Shown here: positions 43,341-51,894 of the stretch, in pieces
Layout: each line of letters begins with the position of its first letter
Numbering within the stretch: the first letter of the stretch is position 1
NCBI RefSeq assembly: GCF_900100625.1
Contig: NZ_FMTY01000002.1
Coordinates: 270,498-334,497 of the forward strand
Direction of reading: 5' to 3'
Length of the DNA stretch: 64,000 nucleotides
Source of the DNA: Flavobacterium saliperosum
GTDB lineage: Bacteria > Bacteroidota > Bacteroidia > Flavobacteriales > Flavobacteriaceae
Position numbers and translations under genes: made by a program
The notes under the pieces: model-generated
What the model was told of the DNA's origin: nothing
What the model saw: the letters and a program-made list of their open reading frames with translations, nothing else
The model's database searches: none

Positions 43341-44483
43341 TCACACTTTTCCATACACCTTAACCACATAATTCCCATTTAAGAAGATTTCCGAATCTAT
43401 CTGGCTTTGCAGAATAACGCCACTAAGAGAACCTTCCAGTAACAATTGTGCGGCCTGTGCCAATGGTGCTGCCGTGGTAGTTTGGATGGCTCTTAATTGA
43501 TGGTTACCTACTTTTTGGGAGACGATTTTCTTGGCGATTTCCCGTCGTCTTAAGGTTCCTGAGGCATCTTTGCCTTCCACGGCGGCGTAGAGCACAATCT
43601 GGTCGTCCTCTATGTGTGGGATAATTGCTTCCATCTTTTGCTGCAGAACTTTAATTGCCTCATCGGATTTGTCTGAATTGGTTAGTTGTTCCGCAATCCA
43701 GGCATAATGTCCGGGGTGACGTAAGGTTTTGTAATCCAACGAACGTACCTTACCTGATAAGGCATCCGGTAAATCTGCTGCACCACCGGAGGTCAGGTCT
43801 TCTTCATAGGCGGTACCGTCAATAAGGATGGTGGCTCTTTCTGAAAGAGAAGGTAGCGTTGTTTTTTTATAATCCCGTAATACGATAGTGTCTTTCAGGT
43901 ATTCGGTGGCGACACCAACCGGACTCCAGGTGAAGCCATAGTAGTGCGGTGCCACGGCATGATTGGTAAGGGCTCCGACTTTAAACTCCAGCTTATCCAC
44001 TTTCTCCACGCCAAAGTCTTTGCAGAATTGTTGGAAAAGTCCATGTGCCAACAAGTCGATATAACCCGGTGCCAGACCGGTTTGCAGCACAAAACCTGTT
44101 TTGGCTTCTTTGGCTAATGCTATTATCGCTTCGGTTTCGGCTACATATTCGGTGAGGTTGGCATAATGCATGTGGAAATCTTTGGCAAACTGCGCTATTC
44201 TTGGAGCCTGACTGCCGGGCAGACAATCGAGAATGATATCGCCTTCATCAAAGAGGACTTTCATTTCATCGGTAAGGTTATTTTCGTCAAGATGAAAATC
44301 CTGAACCGAACAGGGTTTTGTAGTGCCTGCTGCAATCCATTCGGCTACTTTTTTAGCTTTTTCAGGAATTCGGTCGCCAATGAAAAGGGTAGGATGTACC
44401 TCACTCCATTCCATAAGTAATAAGCCCACTGCTTCGGCTATGCCACCGGCACCGGCAATGATAATGGTATGATGCGTTTTCAT
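43341..44483 (-). CDS. Saccharopine dehydrogenase-like NAD(P)-binding protein
   Basis: The frame opens at 44636, but the first 51 residues derive from a repeat-related region (IASQARND); the ATG at 44483 (MKTHHTIIIAGAGGIAEAVG) is preferred, giving 380 residues. The Rossmann motif GAGGIAEAVG is followed by the saccharopine dehydrogenase pattern: DIILDCLPGSQAPRIAQFAK, HYANLTEYVAET and GLAPGYIDLLAHGLF. The C-terminal half fits the catalytic domain with RHPGHYAW. Family members reduce imines in lysine or related metabolism; the substrate here is unknown. It is isolated between repeats. Confidence 0.85.
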   Translation of the reverse strand: MKTHHTIIIAGAGGIAEAVGLLLMEWSEVHPTLFIGDRIPEKAKKVAEWIAAGTTKPCSVQDFHLDENNLTDEMKVLFDEGDIILDCLPGSQAPRIAQFAKDFHMHYANLTEYVAETEAIIALAKEAKTGFVLQTGLAPGYIDLLAHGLFQQFCKDFGVEKVDKLEFKVGALTNHAVAPHYYGFTWSPVGVATEYLKDTIVLRDYKKTTLPSLSERATILIDGTAYEEDLTSGGAADLPDALSGKVRSLDYKTLRHPGHYAWIAEQLTNSDKSDEAIKVLQQKMEAIIPHIEDDQIVLYAAVEGKDASGTLRRREIAKKIVSQKVGNHQLRAIQTTTAAPLAQAAQLLLEGSLSGVILQSQIDSEIFLNGNYVVKVYGKV

Positions 44484-44597
44484 GTGTTGTTGTTTGTTGT
44501 TCGAAGGAATAAAGTTACTGTTTTTTTGTGGTATTGCGTTTGGAGTGATGGGTAATTTGTTGGTTTTTAGTGGGTAGTGTAGGGTTGTAGTGTTTTT

Positions 44598-44843
44598 GTC
44601 ATTGCGAGCCTGCGAAGCAATCTCTTTTTTGGACATGAGATTGCTTCGTCGTCCCGATAGCTATCGGGACTCCTCGCAATGACGGGGTTGCCGCGCTTCG
44701 CTCGCAATGACTGTGTGTGTATCTCCTCGCAATGACGGGGTTGCCGCGCTTCGCTCGCAATGACTGTGTGTGTATCTCCTCGCAATGACGGGTTTGCTGT
44801 GCTTCGCTCGCAATGACGGGTTTGCTTCGCTACGCTCGCAAAC
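44598..44843. repeat. Family A repeat cluster
   Basis: A full element with palindrome at 44651-44670, followed by at least four further copies of CGCTTCGCTCGCAATGAC spaced about 40-60 bp apart. The last copy reaches into the 3' end of the ATPase gene. The 346-bp space between 44484 and 44829 holds nothing else. Confidence 0.92.
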
Positions 44844-47388
44844 GAACCGTAACCCATTTACCCATTTCAATAGCGATAAAGCATGTTATTGCGACTATTA
44901 CAGTGTCCCGTAATGCTTCGAGAGGAAGTGCTGTAGTTTTGAAGATAGGTTGTAAAAAAGGAACGTACACCAAAAGAAACTGAAGTCCGATAGTAACGAC
45001 AATAACGCCGAGTAACAAAGGGTTTCGGAACAGTGAGACCGACAGTACCGATTTATCCAGACTTCGTACCGAGAGCGCATTGCCTAACTGAATAAGACAC
45101 AGTAAGGTGAAAATCATTGTTTGCTGCAGTAGGATTGGATAGCCTTTGGATACGGCAATGTACTGCAATACAAAGGCTGCTATGGCCATTAGTATTCCGG
45201 TCAGGAGTATGCGGGGTAGCAGGCCACCGGCAAAGAGGTTTTCTTTAGGCGGTCGTGGTGGTTTCTGCATGATGTTCTTTTCAGTAGGTTCGGCGGTAAG
45301 GGCAATACCGGGTAATCCGTCGGTAACGAGATTGATCCACAGGATGTGAATGGGAAGTAAGGGTACGGCAAACCCTAATAATGGCGCGAAGAAGATCACC
45401 AATAGCTCTCCCAGATTGCAGGACAGTACATACAGTATGAACTTTTTGATGGTATCATAAATATGACGGCCTTCTTTTATGGCTTTTACAATAGTGGCAA
45501 AGTTGTCATCCAATAGTATCATGTGGGCGGCTTCTTTTGCCACATCGGAACCGGTAATGCCCATGGCCACACCGATATTGGCCTGTTGTAACGAAGGGGC
45601 ATCGTTCACGCCGTCTCCGGTCATGGCAACGAGTTGGCCTTCCTGTTGCAGGGCGCGTACAATCTTTAGTTTCTGTTCCGGGGAAACACGAGCATATACC
45701 GAAACACTTTTTACCTTTTCCCGTAACTGTATGTCGGTTAATTCCATAATGTCGGCGCCGGTTAACGCGGTTCCGTCTCCGGGAGCAATTATCTGTAGGC
45801 GCTCGGCAATGGCTAAGGCGGTTAGGGGTTGGTCTCCGGTTATCATTACGGGTTTGATGCCTGCGGTTTTGCATTGGGTTATGGCAGCAATCACTTCTTC
45901 CCGCGGTGGGTCAATCAGTCCTGCCATGCCCAGAAAGTCCAGATTGCTTTCCAAGGCTTCGGTGAGGGATTCCGGTTTTGTGTCCAATATCGTATAGGCA
46001 TAGAACAAAACCCGTAAGCCTTCCCGTGCCCATGTTCTGTTTTGTTGCAACAGCGCTTCTTTGGTATCGGAATACAGTGGGGAAAGTGTTTCTGCAATTT
46101 TAACGGGCGCTCCTTTTACCAATAGGATAAACTTGGTATCGTAAGGATGTAAGGTAGCCATTCGCATTCGGTTCGAGTCAAAAGGAAGGATGTCCGTTAT
46201 CGGGTGTCTGGTAAGGGCTTCATCACGGGTTAGTCCGTGTTGCAGGGCGTAACGGGCTAGAGCCACTTCGGTAGAATCACCTAACAGGACATTGTCGGCA
46301 TTAAAGCGCACTTCATTGTTGAGCAATAAGGCGTGCAGTAGTAGATTGTCTTTTCCTTCGGCAGGCACTACCTTTTCAACGGTCATTTTATTTAGGGTAA
46401 GCGTACCAGTCTTATCACTACAAATGTAGGTGATGGCGCCCAATGTTTCCACTGCGGGCAGTTTTCGGATAAGGGCATTGTGTTTTACCATTCGGGAAGC
46501 GCCCTGTGCCAAAGCTATGGTGATTACGGCAGGAAGCGCTTCGGGCAGCGCAGCCACGGCAAGCGATAAGGCGGTGAGAAACAGGGTTAGTGAGGGTTCG
46601 TTCCGATACAATCCGTATCCGAAAAAGGCGATGCACAACAACAGTACCACCACCACCAATTGCCGACTGAACGTTTGCAGGCGTTTTTGTAGCGGTGTTT
46701 TTTCGGGTTCGGCTTCCAGCAGGGTGGCAATGCGACCAATCTCGGTGGCCATTCCCGTTGCGGTAACCAGCATTGTTCCGGAGCCGTTACTTACTATGGT
46801 GCTTTTAAACACCATGTTGCGTTGGTCTGCCGGGAGTATTTTGTCTTCTTGGATGGGGGTGGTTTTTTTTTCTACCGAAGCACTTTCACCGGTGAGGGTT
46901 GCTTCTTCGGTTTTTAAGGCGCTTACGGTGAGCAGACGGCCGTCGGCAGGGATGATGTTCCCGGCTTCCAGTACCACAATGTCACCGGGTACCAGTTCGG
47001 CGGCGTCTATGGGGATGTGTTGGTTGTCTCTTATCACCACTGTGGTTTGGGCGGACATTTGTTGGAGTTTGCGCAGGGCTTTTTCGGCATTGTATTCCTG
47101 AAAGTAGCCGATTAGGGCATTCCCCAGGATGATTACCAAAATCACGTATCCATCGGTGGTTTCTCCGGCTATGAACGAGATGGCTGCGGCTCCCATCAGA
47201 ATGAGAATCATTACGTCTTTGAATTGCTGGATGAAAATGGTGAGTCGGGACTTTTGTTCGGGAGTTTGCAGTTCGTTCTTTCCGTACTGTTTTTGTAAGG
47301 TGCGAATGTCATCGGGGGACAACCCTTTTTCGGAAGAGTGCCAGTGCTTTAGTGCTTCGTTGATGGTTTGTTGGTATCCCGGTTTCAT
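44830..47388 (-). CDS. P2-type cation-transporting ATPase (Ca2+-ATPase-like)
   Basis: The frame opens at 47517, but its first 43 residues are translated family A repeat; the ATG at 47388 (MKPGYQQTINEALKHW) begins the normal protein of 852 residues. An N-terminal cation-ATPase domain is followed by TLTGESASVEK, ALPEALPAVITIALAQGASRM, CSDKTGTLTLNKM (phosphorylated Asp), MTGDGVNDAPSL and the M5-M6 ion-binding segments CNLGELLVIFFAP and ILWINLVTDGLPGIAL. These fit P2A Ca2+ pumps, although PEALP replaces the usual PEGLP. The final codons (VRLRA then TAG) come from a family A repeat, so the repeat supplies the stop codon. Confidence 0.92.
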   Translation of the reverse strand: MKPGYQQTINEALKHWHSSEKGLSPDDIRTLQKQYGKNELQTPEQKSRLTIFIQQFKDVMILILMGAAAISFIAGETTDGYVILVIILGNALIGYFQEYNAEKALRKLQQMSAQTTVVIRDNQHIPIDAAELVPGDIVVLEAGNIIPADGRLLTVSALKTEEATLTGESASVEKKTTPIQEDKILPADQRNMVFKSTIVSNGSGTMLVTATGMATEIGRIATLLEAEPEKTPLQKRLQTFSRQLVVVVLLLCIAFFGYGLYRNEPSLTLFLTALSLAVAALPEALPAVITIALAQGASRMVKHNALIRKLPAVETLGAITYICSDKTGTLTLNKMTVEKVVPAEGKDNLLLHALLLNNEVRFNADNVLLGDSTEVALARYALQHGLTRDEALTRHPITDILPFDSNRMRMATLHPYDTKFILLVKGAPVKIAETLSPLYSDTKEALLQQNRTWAREGLRVLFYAYTILDTKPESLTEALESNLDFLGMAGLIDPPREEVIAAITQCKTAGIKPVMITGDQPLTALAIAERLQIIAPGDGTALTGADIMELTDIQLREKVKSVSVYARVSPEQKLKIVRALQQEGQLVAMTGDGVNDAPSLQQANIGVAMGITGSDVAKEAAHMILLDDNFATIVKAIKEGRHIYDTIKKFILYVLSCNLGELLVIFFAPLLGFAVPLLPIHILWINLVTDGLPGIALTAEPTEKNIMQKPPRPPKENLFAGGLLPRILLTGILMAIAAFVLQYIAVSKGYPILLQQTMIFTLLCLIQLGNALSVRSLDKSVLSVSLFRNPLLLGVIVVTIGLQFLLVYVPFLQPIFKTTALPLEALRDTVIVAITCFIAIEMGKWVTVRLRA

Positions 47389-47427
47389 ATACTCAAATGT
47401 AAGCATTTTCGTTGAGGAATGGAAGGT

Positions 47428-47579
47428 GGGGAGGTTGCCGCGCTTTGCTCGCAATGACGGGGGTGTTGCAATGACGAGTTTGCCGCGCTTCGCTCGCAAT
47501 GACGAGGGGTGTTGCAATGACGAGTTTGCCGCGCTTCGCTCGCAATGACGAGTTTGCCGCGCTTCGCTCGCAATGACGG
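47428..47579. repeat. Family A repeat cluster between the ATPase and YdjM-like genes
   Basis: Four copies of the unit GCCGCGCTTCGCTCGCAATGACG and variants, some with a short spacer (GGGGTGTTGCAATGACGAGT). The last copy ends exactly at the stop codon of the gene at 47580. Confidence 0.92.
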
Positions 47580-48575
47580 TTAGTTCCCTTGTAGACGGAT
47601 AAATATTTTTTTAAGTAATGCCTTTCCGTCTCTTTTGTCTTTGGGGACTTCGATGGCTTTCAGGCCTTGCGGTGTGGGTATGAACTGATAGCTGAAAACA
47701 AACTGCGGGTTTTTCGGATTGTCGTTTAGGAGTCCGAAGCGGAGGTCGTTAAAAAATAACTTTCCGTTGTATTGGGTTACGAGGTACCAGCCTTCGCTGC
47801 CGATTTGTAGCTTTTTGAAGTCGGTATTGTCTTTTAAGGTTAGCTCTAAGTCGTGGTTTCTTGGATAGCTTTTAAAGGTGATGGGTTGGGTATCGAAAAG
47901 CGAATATTCGCCTAACAGGTATCCGTCTTGAGTGGCTATATTGGCATTCCACAAGATGAGGTTGAAGGCTGTTGGTTTTACCAGGATTTCGTTACAGGTA
48001 ATCTTTTGGATAGCTATAGCCTTTTCGAATTGGTGCAGGGCATACTGCTTGATACTAAAGGCCAGTACCAAATAGGCCGTACTGATGTACAAGCCCCTTT
48101 TTATATACCTGGTGCGCAACACGGTGTCTTTGGTGCGCCAAACCAGTATCAGTGTAATAAGCAATGGGATGGTATACAGCGGATCGATTACAAAGATGCT
48201 GTTAAGGGAATAGCGATAGGGCAGCGGCCACAGGATTTGGGTACCCCATGTGGTGCACATGTCGAGTAAGGCGTGGGTAAACAGGCACCAGAAGGCCATC
48301 CATGAAGCGCTCTTAAAGGTAATCCGTTGTTTTTCTATGTGGTTGATGCACCAACCCAAAAGCGGGGAGAGTAGCAGGAAGAACAACAGGGAGTGACTCA
48401 TGCCGCGGTGAATCATCACGCCGTCTATGGGGTTCAGGAATTTGCCTGCCAAGACATCCAAATCGGGGATGGTTCCCAGTATGGCTCCGTAGAGAAAGCC
48501 ACGGTTTTTGAGGGTCTTTCCGGCGCATACTTCGGCTACGGCTATGCCTAATACTATTTGGGTTACTGAATCCAT
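47580..48575 (-). CDS. YdjM/YbcI family membrane-bound metal-dependent hydrolase-like protein
   Basis: A 331-residue protein with several membrane helices in its first 200 residues. The N-terminus MDSVTQIVLGIAVAEVCAGK and the motifs GTIPDLDVLAG, HRGMSHSLLFFLLLSPLLGW and THALLDMCTTWGTQ match the LexA-binding, inner membrane-bound YdjM group, with conserved His and Asp residues that may bind metal. The C-terminal 130 residues are a soluble beta-rich extension. A metal-dependent hydrolase role is presumed from the family, not demonstrated. Family A repeats abut its stop. Confidence 0.85.
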   Translation of the reverse strand: MDSVTQIVLGIAVAEVCAGKTLKNRGFLYGAILGTIPDLDVLAGKFLNPIDGVMIHRGMSHSLLFFLLLSPLLGWCINHIEKQRITFKSASWMAFWCLFTHALLDMCTTWGTQILWPLPYRYSLNSIFVIDPLYTIPLLITLILVWRTKDTVLRTRYIKRGLYISTAYLVLAFSIKQYALHQFEKAIAIQKITCNEILVKPTAFNLILWNANIATQDGYLLGEYSLFDTQPITFKSYPRNHDLELTLKDNTDFKKLQIGSEGWYLVTQYNGKLFFNDLRFGLLNDNPKNPQFVFSYQFIPTPQGLKAIEVPKDKRDGKALLKKIFIRLQGN

Positions 48576-48639
48576 AATGCAAAAGTAAGGGGAATTGGGG
48601 AGTTTTGCTAGTATTTGTTTTTTGTAAATGCATTATGTG

Positions 48640-48950
48640 TTAACACCCCCCGAAGCCCCCCTCGAGGGGGAATCCTATTAAGATGTTTTTGTTTTTGAAA
48701 ATGGATTAATGTTTTTATAAGTTATTCGCGTTATAGGTATTGTCCCCTTGAGGAGACTTTAGGGGTGTTGGGGTGATGCTTTTATTAAGTGGGATTGTTT
48801 TTAGATGTAACCACCCCGCCCTTTGGGCACCCCTCCAAAGGAGGGGAATTCCTATAGGATGTTTTGTTTTTGAAATGGAGTTTTGTTTTTTTAGTTGTAT
48901 GTGTTATGGGTATTGTCCCCTTGAGGGGACTTTAGGGGTGTTTTTCGTTT
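48640..48950. repeat. Family B repeats (C/G-rich, with CACCCC and AGGGG hairpins)
   Basis: Copies of ACACCCCCCGAAGCCCCCCT, CCCCTTGAGGAGACTTTAGG and, at 48809-48850, CCACCCCGCCCTTTGGGCAC followed by CCCTCCAAAGGAGGGGAATT. Between these is a T-rich spacer with GATGTTTTTGTTTTTGAAAT, repeated twice. No genuine gene is seen; the apparent frame over this stretch is repeat sequence. Confidence 0.9.
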
Positions 48951-49037
48951 TGTCATTGCGAGCCTGCGAAGCAATTTCTTCTTTGAGTGTGAGATTGCTT
49001 CGTCGTCCCGATAGCTATCGGGACTCCTCGCAATGAC
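48951..49037. repeat. Family A repeat with palindrome
   Basis: TGTCATTGCGAGCCTGCGAA, GAGATTGCTTCGTC, palindrome GTCCCGATAGCTATCGGGAC at 49005-49024, then TCCTCGCAATGACG. Confidence 0.93.
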
Positions 49038-49059
49038 GTATGGGGAATGAGATTGATTA

Positions 49060-49102
49060 TAACCACCCCGCCCTTTGGGCACCCCTCCAAAGGAGGGGAA
49101 TT
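49060..49102. repeat. Family B repeat copy
   Basis: Near-identical to 48809-48850, followed by the same T-rich spacer (GAAATGGAGTTTTGTTTTTA). The remaining 49103-49324 is A/T-rich and contains the promoter of the histidine kinase gene, which I could not place. Confidence 0.9.
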
Positions 49103-49324
49103 CCGATAGGAAGTTTTTGTTTTTGAAATGGAGTTTTGTTTTTATAAGTTGTAGGTGTTTGTGGGATTTTCCTCTTGGTAATTCTTACCAATTATCCGCC
49201 AAATTCTAAGACTGTTCGGTTAAATTATATAATTAAAAATGAAAATTGTATAACACATTTGCGCCTTTAAAGAGCGATATTTATATGTAGATTCTAAGAA
49301 CAGATTCTATTAACGAAAAGAGCG

Positions 49325-50491
49325 ATGATAAAAGAAACGATTACCAAAGTTTTAAGAGAGCAATATGTACCCAGTGCCGAATTTTACAGCCAAGTGATTG
49401 ATAGTTTACAGGACTATTCGATTTTTACGGTCGATAAGGAACTGAATGTCAACAGCTGGAATTCAGGCGCAACAAACATATTCCAATATGAGACCGAGGA
49501 GATTATAGGGAAACCCTTTGAAACCATTTTTACGGAGGAAGACAAAAAAGAAGGTATTCCGCAAAAAGAAATAGATCTTGCTTTAAAAGACGGAAGGTCT
49601 ATAGATGTGAGATGGCACGTGTGTAAGGACGGCACAACATTTTATGCGGATGGCTTAGTGTTTCCCTTAAAAAATGAGGAGGATGAAGTTACCGGATATG
49701 TAAAAATATTGCGGGATATCACTGTCCGAAAAGCATCGGAAGACGCTATAAAAAAATACTCCAACGAGCTTGAAGAACTTAACACCCATAAGGAAAGTGT
49801 GCTTGCCATTTTATCGCACGATTTGAGAAGTCCGCTTGCCGGGATTATTCAGGGGGCAGACTATCTGAAATCCAATTTCGATACCCTGGAACCCGCTTTA
49901 GCCAAAGCATTGCTGCAAGAACTTCATAATGCCGCTGTGAATGAATTGGATATGCTGGATTATCTGGTGGAATGGGCAAGGATCAAGTATGCTGCCGAAG
50001 CGTTTGTTCCTGCTAAAATTGAACTGGTACATTATGTGAACAAAATTTTCGAATCGTTAAAAGAAACCGCCGCCATCAATACCATTCATCTTAATAATGA
50101 AATAGAAGAAAACAGCAGTGTGTTTGCCGATGAGAAAATGTTGCTTTCCATTCTTCAGAATATCGTTTCCAATGCCATAAAACATTCGCATAAAGGAGGT
50201 CAGATTACCTTATCTGCCAAACAGAGCGAAGGGATGATGATTGTGGAAATAAAAGATACCGGTAGTGGCATGTCGAAAGAAATACAGGCTCAACTTTTTT
50301 CTCCTCAGGTAAAATCGCTTTCCAAAACAGTAACAGAAAACAATGGAGCAGGTATTGGGCTATTATTGGTAAAAGGTTTTTTAGAGAAAAACGGTGGTCA
50401 TATATGGGTTGAAAGTGAAGTGGGTAAAGGATCTTCTTTTTATTTTACCTTGCCTATTAACAAGCCTACGGTGAAAACAGCTGTTTTGTGA
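49325..50491 (+). CDS. PAS domain sensor histidine kinase
   Basis: A 388-residue soluble kinase. A PAS domain with PAC (about residues 22-135: SLQDYSIFTVDKELNVNSWN, then YETEEIIGKPFETIFTEED and GYVKILRDITVRK) is followed by a HisKA-like region, ILSHDLRSPLAGI, with the phosphorylated His at 165. The HATPase domain has the N box SNAIKHSHKGG, the G1 box KDTGSGMS and a G2 box NNGAGIGLLL. It lacks membrane helices and a receiver, so it senses a cytoplasmic signal through PAS. No response regulator gene is adjacent; the partner lies elsewhere. Codon use looks normal for the genome. Confidence 0.93.
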   Translation: MIKETITKVLREQYVPSAEFYSQVIDSLQDYSIFTVDKELNVNSWNSGATNIFQYETEEIIGKPFETIFTEEDKKEGIPQKEIDLALKDGRSIDVRWHVCKDGTTFYADGLVFPLKNEEDEVTGYVKILRDITVRKASEDAIKKYSNELEELNTHKESVLAILSHDLRSPLAGIIQGADYLKSNFDTLEPALAKALLQELHNAAVNELDMLDYLVEWARIKYAAEAFVPAKIELVHYVNKIFESLKETAAINTIHLNNEIEENSSVFADEKMLLSILQNIVSNAIKHSHKGGQITLSAKQSEGMMIVEIKDTGSGMSKEIQAQLFSPQVKSLSKTVTENNGAGIGLLLVKGFLEKNGGHIWVESEVGKGSSFYFTLPINKPTVKTAVL

Positions 50492-50516
50492 GGGGTGTAG
50501 GCGATTTGGTGTGGTT

Positions 50517-50727
50517 GTCATTGCGAGCCTGTGAAGAAATCTCTTCTTTGAGTGTGAGATTGCTTCGTGCCTCGCAATGACGGGGTTGCCGCGCTTCGCT
50601 CGCAATGACGGTGTGGAGATTGCTTCGTGCCTCGCAATGACGGGGTTGCCGCGCTTCGCTCGTAATGACATTGTGGAGAGATTGCTTCGTGCCTCGCAAT
50701 GACGGTGTGGGTTGCCTCCTTGCAATG
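50517..50727. repeat. Family A repeat cluster
   Basis: Five to six copies of TTGCTTCGTGCCTCGCAATG and CGCTTCGCTCGCAATGACG units. These copies lack the palindromic core, showing the simple form of the element (GAGATTGCTTCGTGCCTCGC). Confidence 0.92.
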
Positions 50728-50740
50728 ACAGCACATGGTT

Positions 50741-51046
50741 TTAAAACCACATGACATCTTTAATATCCTCATATAAATCTTTCCAATCCGGATTCATACC
50801 ATTAATTAATGCCATTTTTTTTGCTCTGGACCCGGCTTTTAATTGTTTTTCTCGAGCAATGGCATCTCCAATCATTTGGAAAGCTTCGTAATAAACTAAT
50901 TTGTTTAAATTATATCGTGCTGAGAAGGAGTCATTAAATCGTTTTTCGATGTGTTCGGTAATGCGTTTAGGAAGATTTGATGTAACGCCTATATAGAGAG
51001 TAGTATTATTTTTATTTGTGATTATGTATATGAATCCGGGTTTCAT
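50741..51046 (-). CDS. Single-domain GIY-YIG nuclease-like protein
   Basis: The frame opens at 51349 only through repeat sequence; the ATG at 51046 gives a clean 101-residue protein. It starts MKPGFIYIITNKNNTTLYIG, with the GIY (here FIY) and YIG motifs, then GVTSNLPKRITEH with the catalytic Arg and a Glu near residue 77 (REKQLKAG region). This size and layout match the UPF0213/YhbQ-type single-domain GIY-YIG proteins. It is enclosed on both sides by family A repeats within a few bases of its ends. The nuclease could nick repeat DNA, but nothing in the sequence demonstrates it. Confidence 0.88.
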   Translation of the reverse strand: MKPGFIYIITNKNNTTLYIGVTSNLPKRITEHIEKRFNDSFSARYNLNKLVYYEAFQMIGDAIAREKQLKAGSRAKKMALINGMNPDWKDLYEDIKDVMWF

Positions 51047-51072
51047 GGCAGTGCGTTTACTTTGTTCGTATG

Positions 51073-51356
51073 TTATTGCGAGCGTAACGAAGTGGAGCGC
51101 GGTAATCTCTTTTGTGAGTTTGCTTCGTCGTCCCTCCTCGCAATGACGGGGTGGGTGGTCTCCTCGCAATGACGGTGTGGAGAGTTTGCTTCGTCGTTCC
51201 TCCTCGCAATGACGGGTTTGCCGCGCTTCGCTCGCAATGACGGGTTTGCTTCGTTTTGCTTGCAATGACGGGTTTGCCGCGCTTCGCTCGCAATGACGGG
51301 TTTGCTTCGTTTTGCTTGCAATGACGGGTTTGCCGCGCTTCGCTCGCAATGACGGG
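51073..51356. repeat. Family A repeat cluster
   Basis: About eight copies of TTGCCGCGCTTCGCTCGCAA and TTGCTTCGTTTTGCTTGCAA units. At 51122-51146 TTGCTTCGTCGTCCCTCCTC keeps GTCCC but lacks the other 15 bp of the palindrome, a deletion intermediate. The 312-bp stretch between the GIY-YIG gene and 51359 is repeats throughout. Confidence 0.92.
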
Positions 51357-51358
51357 GT

Positions 51359-51559
51359 TTAAGAGTGTTGGGGTTCTTTTTTGAGGGCATGGGTATTTTC
51401 ATCGATGCCCATGAATTCGTAGAATTCGCTAAAAGTTACGATTTGGTGTTTTTCTTTGTTGTGTTTTTTCTTGATGTTAGCGATAATCTGGCGGCTTTGT
51501 CTTTCGCTTTTTCCTGTGATTTGCATCACGTCTTTCGGGTAAATGCAGATTCTTTTCAT
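51359..51559 (-). CDS. Small helical protein, possibly DNA-binding
   Basis: A 66-residue protein beginning MKRICIYPKDVMQITGKSER and continuing QSRQIIANIKKKHNKEKHQIVTFSEFYEFMGID. The pattern of a short helix, KSERQSRQIIANIKK, and a beta/helix end is similar to an excisionase/HTH-like fold seen in small Bacteroidetes accessory proteins. I cannot name the family. It lies next to repeats and opposite the 249-residue protein gene. The C-terminal residues (KKEPQHS) end at the edge of a repeat. Confidence 0.6.
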   Translation of the reverse strand: MKRICIYPKDVMQITGKSERQSRQIIANIKKKHNKEKHQIVTFSEFYEFMGIDENTHALKKEPQHS

Positions 51560-51619
51560 TGTTGTGTGTTATTTTGTTTTGTTGTCGGTTTGTCTTTCTT
51601 GGGCATCCTTTCCTGCTTT

Positions 51620-51671
51620 AGTCGAACTGTAGTCGGAGTATAGTCGAAGTATAGTCGGCTTTAAGTCGGAG
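51620..51671. repeat. Short tandem units AGTCGRAGTAT at about 11-bp spacing
   Basis: GTCG occurs at 51621, 51632, 51643, 51654 and 51666, within TAGTCGAACTG, TAGTCGGAGTA, TAGTCGAAGTA and TAGTCGGCTTT. The 11-bp period means the units lie on one face of the helix. It is 220 bp upstream of the 249-residue gene. The space 51560-51894 also has the hairpin at 51807. Confidence 0.75.
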
Positions 51672-51806
51672 TAGTAGCTTTTGAAAGCTGTTGTTTTTCG
51701 GTCGCAATATTAACTACTTTTCTTTCAAATTACAAACATAAAAATCATTTTGTGTAGGAAAATTATAATTTTTTATGCAAAAAGCGACACTATTGCCCTT
51801 TTTCGG

Positions 51807-51824
51807 CGAAAACGGTCGTTTTCG
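51807..51824. promoter_or_regulatory. Inverted repeat CGAAAACG-gt-CGTTTTCG
   Basis: A perfect 8+8-bp inverted repeat with a 2-bp centre, 70 bp upstream of the gene at 51895. It could be an operator or a hairpin in the 5' leader. I see no TAnnTTTG element next to it. Confidence 0.5.
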
Positions 51825-51894
51825 GCTATGGGTGTTTTTTCTTTTCGAATTCCTGTTTTAGTATTGCAGCCAAATCATTAAAAAACTATTTATT

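Noticed and set aside
44484..44636. Longer start of the saccharopine dehydrogenase-like protein
   Set aside because: The extension is repeat-like and low-complexity; the Rossmann motif needs to lie near the N-terminus as it does from 44483.
44567..44870. Overlapping frames rich in RHCERSAANPSLRG-like text
   Set aside because: These are translations of family A repeats. They have no stable start, differ between copies and end at random.
46430..47101. 223-residue frame antisense to the Ca2+-ATPase gene
   Set aside because: Composition (Ser, Ala and Arg rich) and position opposite conserved ATPase motifs mark it as a shadow frame.
47389..47517. N-terminal extension of the Ca2+-ATPase-like protein
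   Set aside because: Forty-three residues derived from family A repeats; a normal start of this pump family lies at 47388.
48773..49036. 87-residue frame in the family B/A repeat stretch
   Set aside because: Made of repeat sequence on both halves; no homologous protein pattern.
50381..50772. Frames of 84-117 residues in the repeat cluster after the histidine kinase gene
   Set aside because: Same repeat translation artefact; they overlap the end of a well supported gene on the other strand.
51047..51349. Extended 202-residue version of the GIY-YIG protein
   Set aside because: The first 101 residues are repeat translation; the family starts at the ATG at 51046.
47428..51356. CRISPR array
   Set aside because: The repeats are imperfect, of irregular spacing, in both orientations and without spacers of uniform length; no cas genes are present.
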